From an uncultured Prevotella sp. (GTDB lineage Bacteria > Bacteroidota > Bacteroidia > Bacteroidales > Bacteroidaceae): a stretch of DNA of 9,753 bases. A program made the translations under genes and the position numbers. The stretch spans positions 1 through 9,753 of the forward strand of contig CALZMK010000032.1 of assembly GCA_945788545.1 (NCBI GenBank), in the 5' to 3' direction. Of this stretch, positions 1 through 7,238 are shown one piece after another (the first letter of the stretch is position 1; each line of letters opens with the position of its first letter). The notes under the pieces were generated by a model, which saw nothing but the letters and a program-made list of their open reading frames with translations, had not been told where the DNA came from and searched no databases.

Positions 1-1416
1 ACCTTTGACTCCCTCGAAGTTTAGGATATTCGGGTATGCACGCTGTATGCCAGCGGGTTTGAGTCCATGGTAGTCGAGCAGCAGATGATGGCGAGCCGCA
101 CTTTCTGCTATCTTGTATGCCGAGGCAATCACCTCTTGGTCGTCACGGTCGAAGAAATCGACCTTGAATCCCTTTATTCCCATGTCGGCATATCGCTTCA
201 TCACTGCATCGGTGAGGCTTATGTCGTTCTGCGGATTACTGCCAATGAGATTACGCCAACTCGACCACAATATGATACCCACTCCCCTGCGCTGTCCGTA
301 GGCAATGAGTTTCTCGAGGTCGATATCGGGATTGAGACCTTCGGTGAGCGACTCGTCAGTGCTCCATCCCTCGTCGATGATGATGTATTCAAGTTTATTA
401 TTTGCAGCAAAGTCAATATAATATTTATATGTGGGCGTATTCATGCCAGACTTGAAATCCACTCCTGTGATATTACAGTTATTCCACCAGTCCCATGCCA
501 CCTTTCCTGGTTTTATCCATGATGTATCGGCAATTCTGCACTTAGGAGCAAGCAACTGTGAGACGTCGGAGTTAAATATCTCTGCATCATTATTAGCAGC
601 CAATACCACACGCCATGGCAATGTCTGTCCCTTGCCTATTCGGGCAATGTAGTCAGCCCTTTTCGAAGGCACGAGGTTGAGTCGGGCATATCCGCCAATC
701 TCGCTTTTCAATGGATAAGGTGCAAACTGTCCTTTGAGTGAGTTGCCATCACCCTTGACGAGCATCATTCCCGGGTAATTCTCCACACCGGCATCCATCA
801 CCACAGCCTTGCCCACAGCAGGCACTGTAACTGCAAGCGGTGTTATGGCAAGAGAGTCGCGGAACATCTGCGAGAGGCATTGTTCATCGTAATATGACTC
901 AAAGCTATAGCACCAACGCTCACCGCCCCGATTGTCGTTGACATAAGGTATAAAAGCCTCACAATCGGACGGGAAACGGAATTCCACAGTCTCTCCATCC
1001 ACAATGGCGGCCTTCTTCACTCCAGGCAGTATTCTATATGCCGCAAATCCATCATATACCCTCACTTCCACCTTAGCTCCGGTGTTAAACGAGAGCGTCA
1101 CTGTATTATAATTGTCTCTAATCTTGTTTCTCTTTGCGTAGAACACTGCTTCGGTCTTATCCACCGTCTTCATCTTTGAGACTGTCGCCTTACCGGTAAT
1201 GGTCTCCTTGCCATTAATAGTTATTCCCACTGCCGATGGCTCTATTACAGTCATTCCGTTGTAATCCACACTCCAGGCCATTCCATTACCACACTCGGCA
1301 GTGACCGTCAATTTTCCGTTAGGCGATGACACAATTGTCTTTTTTGTGTTATCAGCCGCCCATGCCGCATTAGCGGTCAACACAAGGGCGATTACAGTTT
1401 TGATTAGTTTCTTCAT
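1..1416 (-). CDS. GH97 family alpha-glycosidase, probably retaining type (3' end cut by window edge)
   Basis: Partial gene: 472 codons are present and about 170-190 residues are missing at the left edge, judged from the usual ~640-660 residues of the family. GH97 enzymes of Bacteroidetes cut alpha-linked glucose or galactose from glycans in the periplasm. An N-terminal signal peptide is visible (MKKLIKTVIALVLTANAAWA, cleavage near residue 20). Residues ~28-290 fit the N-terminal beta-sandwich. The catalytic barrel starts near 300 with KVAWDWWNN (305-313), then YIIIDEGWS (344-352), GFKVDFFDRDDQE (416-428) and YPNILNFEG (461-469). D420 in KVDFF sits where the nucleophile of the retaining B. thetaiotaomicron enzyme BT1871 lies. 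The HE base motif of the inverting enzyme SusB reads HG here (450-451). E468 matches a calcium-binding Glu of SusB; the expected acid Glu would fall just past the edge. Substrate is unknown; alpha-galactoside is a guess. The gene starts 25 bp after the DUF5686 gene and is probably co-transcribed with it. Confidence 0.92.
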   Translation of the reverse strand, partial: MKKLIKTVIALVLTANAAWAADNTKKTIVSSPNGKLTVTAECGNGMAWSVDYNGMTVIEPSAVGITINGKETITGKATVSKMKTVDKTEAVFYAKRNKIRDNYNTVTLSFNTGAKVEVRVYDGFAAYRILPGVKKAAIVDGETVEFRFPSDCEAFIPYVNDNRGGERWCYSFESYYDEQCLSQMFRDSLAITPLAVTVPAVGKAVVMDAGVENYPGMMLVKGDGNSLKGQFAPYPLKSEIGGYARLNLVPSKRADYIARIGKGQTLPWRVVLAANNDAEIFNSDVSQLLAPKCRIADTSWIKPGKVAWDWWNNCNITGVDFKSGMNTPTYKYYIDFAANNKLEYIIIDEGWSTDESLTEGLNPDIDLEKLIAYGQRRGVGIILWSSWRNLIGSNPQNDISLTDAVMKRYADMGIKGFKVDFFDRDDQEVIASAYKIAESAARHHLLLDYHGLKPAGIQRAYPNILNFEGVKG

Positions 1417-1441
1417 GTTAATTAATGAGTTATTATGATAG

Positions 1442-4012
1442 TTAGAATGTCATGCGCACCATAAAGCGGACACCATCCTTATGAGTATTCTCGTAGTGAT
1501 AGTTGAGACGGCGTACATACTCAACATGTATGAGTTTGAAGATGTTATGGATACCTACCGAGAACTCGTAATATGGTTTCTTGTTGTCCATAACATGGCA
1601 ACCCTCTGGGAACAACATGAGGATGTCACTCTTAGAATTCTGTTCGAGGAACGGGTTGTTCTTGTCTGACAGCCCTCCCCACAAGCAACGGAATCCGATA
1701 TACTCGCGCCACTTTAGTTTCTTCAAGAGCGGAATGCGGTTGAATATCTTGCCGTTGAAATCCCACGAGATATACAGCGAGGCAAAGCGGTCGTTGAGGA
1801 ACTCCATGTTGTCGATGAGTTCGAAGGTCTCGTCCTGGATGATATAGCTGAGGTTGGTCTCAGGCATGATGAGCAGAGGATAAGGCACCTGGTTCCACTG
1901 TATTCCACCCTTGAGATAGCAGTCGATCTTACCCCACGACTTCATCCAGAAGCGCTTGTAGATGCTCGCCTCTGTGAAGTTGTAACGGTAGTCACCACCA
2001 AGGAATCCCTTGACACCGATGGTGTGACCGAGGATGAACACCGGAGCATCAAGATTGATTTTGAGTCGGCGCTGCTTGGTGTTGATGTATGTTTCGCCAG
2101 GGGCAAAGCGGAACTCAGCATGGAACTCGGAGGTACGGAACTTATTGGAGTTTGACACCGACAAACCATTGCCATCTGTGTATATCTTCGAGTATTGACT
2201 GAGCGGAGTGAAGTTCAATCCGAGTGCACCCTCGTTCTCCTCAGCCTTGAATCCGAGAGTTGTCTTGAATCCCCAGTCTTCCTCGCGCTCATACTTAATC
2301 TCCTGACGATTATAGAACATCATCTTGTTCACCTTGCTCCACTTGAACGAGGTGAAGACGTTGTCCTTGTCGGTCTTCATAAACTTATCTGAGGGAGCCA
2401 TGATGTCGTAGGTAGATGAGAGGGTGAGCGTACGCTTGGGGAATTCACGAGGCAGATACTCCTTCTTGTTGAATGAATATATGAGGTCGGCCTTGTAGTA
2501 GTTTTTCTCGCTCTTCCATCCACGGGCGAAATATCCCGATGCGAACCAATGGGGATTGAGTTTGGCAGTGGTCTGGGCGGAGATACGCGTACGAAGACCA
2601 TCAACAGGGTTACTCGTAAGCATAGTGTTGATAGGACCGATATCGACCTTGCTGGGATTGCCTGTCTCGACAAAGTTCTCGATGAGGGCTTTGAGTCCAA
2701 AGATGATATACTTGAATCCCTTGACCTGGGATAGATTGTTGACAAAGGCATCCATCTTGCTCTCGCTCTTGGTGAGCGACACCTGGCGATACTGATTCCA
2801 GAATGCTTCGTCGCGCATCATAGCATCGGCCTCCTTCACGTCCTTGGCCTTACCCTTGAACAATTGCTTGGGCAGAGGGTCGAAGGCATAGTCGGTGATA
2901 CGTGTAGTGCGTATCACGGCTGCCTCCTTGATAAACGAGGCGAGCTTTATCTCGGCGAGCATGTCATCCACGGAAAGAACCCAAGTACTGTCGGGTAACT
3001 GGGTGAACTCCTGCACTATCTTCATGTTCTCCACGAAGTTGACATCACTCTTCTTTGGGATGGTGAGTTCGCATCGCTTCACCTGATACGACGAGTCGGC
3101 AAGGATGAATATATCGCCACGAAATCCGAAGTCCTGCTGGTTATTGGGCAGGAAGTGAAGGTGGATGCACTTGTCGCGCTCCACATAGAGTGTGTCCATG
3201 ATATAATAGCGATAGAACGCCACTGCATCCTTACCTATTGGCGAAGTAAATGGATATTGAAGAAGACGTATCTGGTCGTCATAGATGTTGACATCGGTAA
3301 ACACGTCCTTGAGCACTGTATTAAGAATGTCTCCCGTCTGGAACAAATCGTTGACACCGGTGGAATTCTGTCCCTTCACGATATTCTTCTCCGAATGTGG
3401 ATGCTTGCGATAAATCTTCTGAGTAACAGTCTCATCCACCGACACCGGTAGTATGAGTTTGCCGTTATATTCACATTTCTCCACCTGGTCCTTGAGCCAA
3501 GGTTTCTTTTTCATCTTGGGATCCTCAAGTGTTTCGGGAGTGAAATTGTTGAGTGCAAGTGTGATTTTCTGGTATTTGTTATACTGATAATAATCCCGGT
3601 TGTCGAGGTCGGTGCGTTTTTTCGCCTCGACCACCTTCTTCATCAGTTCGACTGCAGGGTTATTCTTCCTGCTATATCGTCTCCTTTTCGTTTTTACTAC
3701 GACTTCCTTTAATGCCTTGGTATCTGGCTTTAGCTTGACATTGAAATTCTGCTTGGTGGAAGCCGAAATAGTGATTGACTTTGACACATATCCCACGGCA
3801 CTGAACGTGAGCACCCATCCCTCATGACGGGCGATAGTGAACTGTCCGTTGATGTTCGAGGCTACAGCCACATTGTGTCCACGATAAATGGCAGAGGCAT
3901 ACGGTATGGAATCACCGGTGGCCTCATCGATGATATACCCCCTCAGTTGTGCCTTCATCGGCAGAACCATTGTAAGGAGGAGCAAGAGTAATGTTATTCT
4001 GAAAAACTTCAT
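1442..4012 (-). CDS. DUF5686 outer-membrane protein with carboxypeptidase-regulatory-like domain
   Basis: An 856-residue envelope protein of unknown function. A signal peptide (MKFFRITLLLLLLTMVLPMKAQ) is followed by a carboxypeptidase-regulatory-like beta-sandwich (about 23-96: LRGYIIDEATGDSIPYASA, then NINGQFTI and a GY-containing strand), as seen at the N terminus of many Bacteroidetes outer-membrane proteins. The link LKEVVVKTKRRR (101-112) and NNPAVELMKKVVEAKK (117-132) is typical of DUF5686. The rest is rich in aromatic beta strands and ends in VRFMVRMTF; a terminal Phe is usual for an outer-membrane beta-barrel. I place the start at 4012: the frame stays open for 24 more codons to a TTG at 4084, but those codons translate a heptamer repeat and would put a non-signal segment before a good signal peptide. 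No plug/TonB-receptor features were evident. The barrel assignment is inferred from family and composition; the ligand or role is unknown. Confidence 0.88.
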   Translation of the reverse strand: MKFFRITLLLLLLTMVLPMKAQLRGYIIDEATGDSIPYASAIYRGHNVAVASNINGQFTIARHEGWVLTFSAVGYVSKSITISASTKQNFNVKLKPDTKALKEVVVKTKRRRYSRKNNPAVELMKKVVEAKKRTDLDNRDYYQYNKYQKITLALNNFTPETLEDPKMKKKPWLKDQVEKCEYNGKLILPVSVDETVTQKIYRKHPHSEKNIVKGQNSTGVNDLFQTGDILNTVLKDVFTDVNIYDDQIRLLQYPFTSPIGKDAVAFYRYYIMDTLYVERDKCIHLHFLPNNQQDFGFRGDIFILADSSYQVKRCELTIPKKSDVNFVENMKIVQEFTQLPDSTWVLSVDDMLAEIKLASFIKEAAVIRTTRITDYAFDPLPKQLFKGKAKDVKEADAMMRDEAFWNQYRQVSLTKSESKMDAFVNNLSQVKGFKYIIFGLKALIENFVETGNPSKVDIGPINTMLTSNPVDGLRTRISAQTTAKLNPHWFASGYFARGWKSEKNYYKADLIYSFNKKEYLPREFPKRTLTLSSTYDIMAPSDKFMKTDKDNVFTSFKWSKVNKMMFYNRQEIKYEREEDWGFKTTLGFKAEENEGALGLNFTPLSQYSKIYTDGNGLSVSNSNKFRTSEFHAEFRFAPGETYINTKQRRLKINLDAPVFILGHTIGVKGFLGGDYRYNFTEASIYKRFWMKSWGKIDCYLKGGIQWNQVPYPLLIMPETNLSYIIQDETFELIDNMEFLNDRFASLYISWDFNGKIFNRIPLLKKLKWREYIGFRCLWGGLSDKNNPFLEQNSKSDILMLFPEGCHVMDNKKPYYEFSVGIHNIFKLIHVEYVRRLNYHYENTHKDGVRFMVRMTF

Positions 4013-4020
4013 CTTAATTA

Positions 4021-4114
4021 AATTAGGAATTAGGAATGAGGAATTAGGAATGAAAATGCTTCCGCAAAACATCATGTGCAGCAATTCCTAATTCCTAATC
4101 CCTAATTCCTAATT
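4021..4114. repeat. Inverted repeat built of four 7-bp units per arm
   Basis: Left arm 4021-4052 and right arm 4083-4114 are inverted copies of 32 bp with three mismatches, around a 30-base loop (4053-4082). Each arm holds four heptamers, AATTAGG with one AATGAGG on the left, and AATTCCT with one AATCCCT on the right. A short TGCT/AGCA pairing (4057-4060 with 4080-4083) could extend the stem. It almost fills the gap between the inositol-phosphate synthase stop codon and the DUF5686 start, ending 8 bases before that start. It could act as a terminator, a processing/stability hairpin or a translational barrier. The T-run after the stem is weak, so a classical intrinsic terminator is not clear. 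Such heptamers are, from memory, common between genes of Prevotella-like genomes. Confidence 0.85.
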
Positions 4115-4121
4115 ATGTATA

Positions 4122-5450
4122 TTAGTCAATTTCCTCGTCAGCCTCATAGCCGCCCATCTCGCGGATGGCGTTCTTCAGCATTGTATATTGCTGATAGAGG
4201 TGGTTGACAGCTTCCTCGCCCTGTGTATAGTCGTGCATAGGAGCCTTGAGGAAGAAGCTGAGGAAACGCTGTATGCCATAACGGCCGGCACGTGCAGCGA
4301 GGTCGCTCAGCAAGCAGAGGTCGAGACACAGAGGTGCGGCAAGGATAGAGTCGCGGCAGAGGAAGTTGATCTTGATCTGCATAGGATAGCCCATCCAACC
4401 GAAGATGTCGATATTGTCCCATCCCTCCTTGTTGTCGTTGCGTGGAGGATAGTAGTTGATGCGCACCTTGTGATAATATTGTGTATCCTCGTCATTGCCA
4501 TGACCATAAAGGTCGGGCTGTACGTCGGGCTTGAGGATAGTCTCGAGTGTAGAGAGCTTGCTCACCTCCTTAGTGTGGAAGTTGGCTGGCTCATCAAGCA
4601 CGAGTCCGTCGCGGTTACCAAGGATATTGGTAGAGAACCATCCGTTGAGACCAAGGCAACGTGTGCCGATGATAGGAGCGAAACCGCTCTTCACGAGAGT
4701 CTGACCAGTCTTGAAGTCCTTACCGGCGATAGGCATCTTGGTCTGCTCAGCAAGTTCCCACATAGCAGGAATATCCACTGTCGTGTTAGGGGCACCCATG
4801 ATGAAGGGAGCGCCCTCGGTGAGAGCTGCATAAGCATAGCACATGGAAGGAGCCACATGCTCGCGGTCGTCAGCCTTCATGGCAGCCTCAAGGTCGGCAA
4901 GATGATAGTGGATTTTCTCACATACAGGAACATAAATCTCAGTAGATGCTGCCCAGAGAACAACGATGCGCGAGCAACCGTTCTTCTCCTTGAAGTCGCG
5001 GATGTCCTGCTTGAGGGCCTCAACCATCTCCCAACGAGTCTTGCAATCCTTCACGTTGTCGCCATCAAGACGCTTTGCGTAGTTCTTGTCGAAAGCAGCC
5101 TTCATTGGTTTGATAGCCTCGAGCTCGTCCTTCACGGGGTTGATATCCTTCTCCTTAAGCACCTCTGCATACATTGCTGCCTGATAGGCATTTTGAGGAT
5201 AAACATCCCAGCATCCGAATACGATGTCATCGAGTTTTGCCATTGGAACGATGTCTGCGTATGGCAGATATTTCTTGTCATCACCACGACCAATGCGGAT
5301 CTTGTCATACTGAGTCATGGATCCTACGGGCTTTGCAAGTCCGCGACGTGTCATAAGAACACCCGTCATGAATGTTGTGGCCACGGCTCCGCAACCTACA
5401 ACCATGATACCTAATTTGCCGTCAGCCGGCTTAACATTAGTTTGCTTCAT
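4122..5450 (-). CDS. ino1: myo-inositol-3-phosphate synthase
   Basis: A 442-residue cytosolic enzyme that converts glucose 6-phosphate to inositol 3-phosphate in an NAD-dependent, internally redox-neutral reaction, the first step of inositol synthesis. The Rossmann NAD-binding loop is VVGCGAVATTF (17-27). Family motifs follow: GKDFKTGQT (243-251, matching the GDDxKSGQT signature with the active-site lysine), NILGNRDG (275-282) and the helix-strand MQIKINFLCRDS (357-368). The length is close to bacterial members and short of the ~530-residue eukaryotic ones. In Bacteroides thetaiotaomicron the orthologue BT_1526 lies with genes for inositol phospholipid and sphingolipid synthesis; none of those partners is in this window. 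Instead it follows the ATP-grasp/HAD gene by 40 bp with no TAnnTTTG box between, so the two are probably one operon driven from near 7062. The start at 5450 leaves 16 residues before the GxGxVA loop, as expected. Confidence 0.94.
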   Translation of the reverse strand: MKQTNVKPADGKLGIMVVGCGAVATTFMTGVLMTRRGLAKPVGSMTQYDKIRIGRGDDKKYLPYADIVPMAKLDDIVFGCWDVYPQNAYQAAMYAEVLKEKDINPVKDELEAIKPMKAAFDKNYAKRLDGDNVKDCKTRWEMVEALKQDIRDFKEKNGCSRIVVLWAASTEIYVPVCEKIHYHLADLEAAMKADDREHVAPSMCYAYAALTEGAPFIMGAPNTTVDIPAMWELAEQTKMPIAGKDFKTGQTLVKSGFAPIIGTRCLGLNGWFSTNILGNRDGLVLDEPANFHTKEVSKLSTLETILKPDVQPDLYGHGNDEDTQYYHKVRINYYPPRNDNKEGWDNIDIFGWMGYPMQIKINFLCRDSILAAPLCLDLCLLSDLAARAGRYGIQRFLSFFLKAPMHDYTQGEEAVNHLYQQYTMLKNAIREMGGYEADEEID

Positions 5451-5490
5451 TACAATTTAATTTATTAAATGTTTATAACAATATTTCTTT

Positions 5491-7026
5491 TTATGGTTTA
5501 TATATGTCAAACCACGAAGTCATTACCCAATTGGCTTTGATGCCATCTGGAATGACTGGTGTCCATCCCTCACCCATAAACCAAAGGGTATCGCAACCAA
5601 TCTCATGGGCAGGAATGATATCTTTGTCGTAACTGTCACCTATGACAAGCACCTTGGATGGATCGCTCACTCTCAATGCCTTCACGCCCATGCGCCATAT
5701 CTCGGGGTCAGGCTTGCGTACTCCCACTACCGCCGACTCTATCACCTCACTGAAACAGCCGTCAAGACCGAACTGACGGAGTACGGCATTCACATTGCCA
5801 TAGAAATTGCTGACAAGAATGGTTTTGCCTGCCTTGACATATTTGCCAAATACCTCTCCCATCACCTCGTTGGAGAGATTTGTGGATTCCTCGGTAGCCT
5901 CAATCAAAGAGTCGAGGATGTCGTCAATCCATTCGTCGGGGTCGAAACCGTCAAGACGTTCCTCGATGTATTCGAGTTCGATGGTCAACTTCTTGCATAG
6001 TGTGGCAGTGAAATCGTCGTCAGACCGAATGATCGGGGTCTTTGCAAGTGTTCGCTCAGCATGAACATATGCCTCACGAAAAAGAGCTTCATCCACTGGC
6101 ACTCCACACTTTTGATAAGCATGCCAAATGCGCTTACCCCAATGCATTCCGTCGGAGTCAAGCGTACCGCCATAGTCAAAGATGATACCCTCGTAATAAC
6201 CGTTTTCTATTCGCTCGCGCAATATTTCGATGTCGCCATGGTGCACGGCATTAATCACCTTAATAGCCATATATTCAGCGGCCTCCTTATAACAACGCGA
6301 GTAGCTTGGCCAATCGTTGATATCTATATACACCCTCTCACCGTTGTCGCGAATGATACAGTCGCCACCATAGAAATCTAACCCAAGGGCATTTGCCACT
6401 GCATTTGCCTCATACATGAAATCGTACTCATCGAAGGGTGTATGCTTTGGCACTCCATTATGCCCGTTGTTCGAGAACTTCATCTCGCCATCGTCATCAG
6501 GATAGTAGAAACGGAAGAATGGGGTGTCGCTGACTCCATAGAATTTAACAAGGTCGCCCTTGACATGAGCACAAACATAAGGCTTTACCCCACGCTCATT
6601 CATTGCCGCCTTAGCTGCATTGCAGGCCTCCTCATCGGGTGCAAACACCACATCGTCCTCACACTCAGAATAGCCATAGTCTTTCTTCACCCAATAGCCG
6701 TCATTACCCTTTGGCTCGGGAACATTGAAACCACAGGCAGCAAGATGTACGGTTTGAACCCCACGGTTCTGACAATATTCAAATACAGACTTGACAGTAT
6801 TTATAACTGGCACTTCAGATAATGACAATTCAACTAAGGCCTTTTCGGAACGAGCCATAGAAATATAAGCATCAGCATCTGTCTGAAGACGGAAGTCATC
6901 CTCATCCATGATTCTGATGTCAAACCCGCTTTGTCGTAGCAAGTCGCATAAATATTCTAATATACGAGCATCCTTGTCCTCGGAGTTTGGCGAGAACCTC
7001 TTTGCTCTTTTTATAGCCACTATCAT
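5491..7026 (-). CDS. Fused ATP-grasp / HAD hydrolase protein, possible inositol-phosphate kinase-phosphatase
   Basis: A 511-residue cytosolic protein with two catalytic-type domains. Residues ~1-262 look like an ATP-grasp enzyme: YWVKKDYGY (111-119) supplies the nucleotide-binding lysine, VCAHVKGDLVKFYGV (151-165) is the central strand region, and GGDCII (220-225) with YIDINDWPSY (233-242) gives metal ligands D222, D235 and N237. The last motif resembles the DINxFP segment of inositol-trisphosphate 5/6-kinases, but also RimK-type ligases. Residues ~278-511 are a HAD phosphatase: nucleophile D284 in IIFDYGGTLD, S406 in LVSNFYG, K438 in GVRKPDP, and D464/D468 in VIGDSYDKDI. The second Asp of the DxD motif is Gly (286). 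The region between motifs I and II is a helical cap. Immediately downstream lies inositol-phosphate synthase in the same operon, which makes an inositol phosphate a plausible substrate. That substrate is inferred; the fold assignments are strong. A sugar or amino-acid substrate remains possible. Confidence 0.85.
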   Translation of the reverse strand: MIVAIKRAKRFSPNSEDKDARILEYLCDLLRQSGFDIRIMDEDDFRLQTDADAYISMARSEKALVELSLSEVPVINTVKSVFEYCQNRGVQTVHLAACGFNVPEPKGNDGYWVKKDYGYSECEDDVVFAPDEEACNAAKAAMNERGVKPYVCAHVKGDLVKFYGVSDTPFFRFYYPDDDGEMKFSNNGHNGVPKHTPFDEYDFMYEANAVANALGLDFYGGDCIIRDNGERVYIDINDWPSYSRCYKEAAEYMAIKVINAVHHGDIEILRERIENGYYEGIIFDYGGTLDSDGMHWGKRIWHAYQKCGVPVDEALFREAYVHAERTLAKTPIIRSDDDFTATLCKKLTIELEYIEERLDGFDPDEWIDDILDSLIEATEESTNLSNEVMGEVFGKYVKAGKTILVSNFYGNVNAVLRQFGLDGCFSEVIESAVVGVRKPDPEIWRMGVKALRVSDPSKVLVIGDSYDKDIIPAHEIGCDTLWFMGEGWTPVIPDGIKANWVMTSWFDIYKP

Positions 7027-7061
7027 AGTATCAGTGCACTGTTTTTTTATGTAGTTGGGCG

Positions 7062-7093
7062 CAAAGGTATATAATATTTTTGAAAAAAAGAAA
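7062..7093 (-). promoter_or_regulatory. Predicted promoter for the ATP-grasp/HAD-inositol synthase operon
   Basis: On the minus strand TACCTTTG (7069 to 7062) matches the Bacteroidetes -7 consensus TAnnTTTG exactly, inside an AT-rich stretch. A weak -33 candidate TTTC (7093 to 7090) lies 20 bases upstream. Transcription would start near 7055, giving a leader of about 30 bases before the start codon at 7026. No Shine-Dalgarno sequence is obvious, as usual in this phylum. Confidence 0.6.
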
Positions 7094-7137
7094 TATTTTA
7101 ACCTATTTTATTTCTCCTTATTATAATAATAGATTTT

Positions 7138-7155
7138 ATGACTACTTTATGACCA
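7138..7155 (-). promoter_or_regulatory. Pair of 11-bp-period direct repeats, Pho-box-like
   Basis: On the minus strand TGGTCAT (7155-7149), AAAG, TAGTCAT (7144-7138), AAAA form two 7-bp units plus 4-bp spacers, sharing GTCATAAA in an 11-bp repeat. The E. coli Pho box is CTGTCAT, a 4-bp AT spacer, CTGTCAC, so architecture and core agree. It lies about 45 bases upstream of the weak -33 candidate, and flanking 11-bp positions match poorly. The region is AT-rich, so chance is a real alternative. Confidence 0.4.
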
Positions 7156-7182
7156 TTTTAAAGGAAAAATAGGACATAAAAC

Positions 7183-7219
7183 AAACAAGTTGACGAGCTG
7201 AACACCCGTCAACTTGTTT
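7183..7219 (-). terminator. Intrinsic terminator after the phosphate transporter gene
   Basis: A perfect 13-bp inverted repeat, AAACAAGTTGACG (7183-7195) with CGTCAACTTGTTT (7207-7219), encloses an 11-base loop. On the minus strand the stem is followed by GTTTTATG, giving a T-rich tail. It begins 19 bases past the transporter stop codon and separates that gene from the ATP-grasp/HAD operon, which has its own promoter. Confidence 0.85.
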
Positions 7220-7238
7220 ATTATTAACTTGGAAACAA

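Noticed and set aside
67..652. Small plus-strand open frames at the left edge
   Set aside because: They are antisense to the truncated GH97 gene, which is open across the full 1-1416 on the minus strand and carries clear family motifs.
4013..4084. N-terminal extension of the DUF5686 protein from a TTG at 4084
   Set aside because: The extension is translated from the heptamer inverted repeat and would precede a well-formed signal peptide.
4021..4114. CRISPR-like array
   Set aside because: The repeated units are only 7 bp and directly adjacent, with no spacers and no cas genes nearby.
4188..5414. 408-codon open frame on the plus strand
   Set aside because: It is fully antisense to inositol-3-phosphate synthase, whose motifs are unmistakable. 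The translation has no recognisable domain and reflects third-position bias of the real gene.
7118..7129. 12-bp AT-only palindrome TTATTATAATAA
   Set aside because: It consists only of A and T within a very AT-rich gap, so chance occurrence is likely and no function is suggested by its position.
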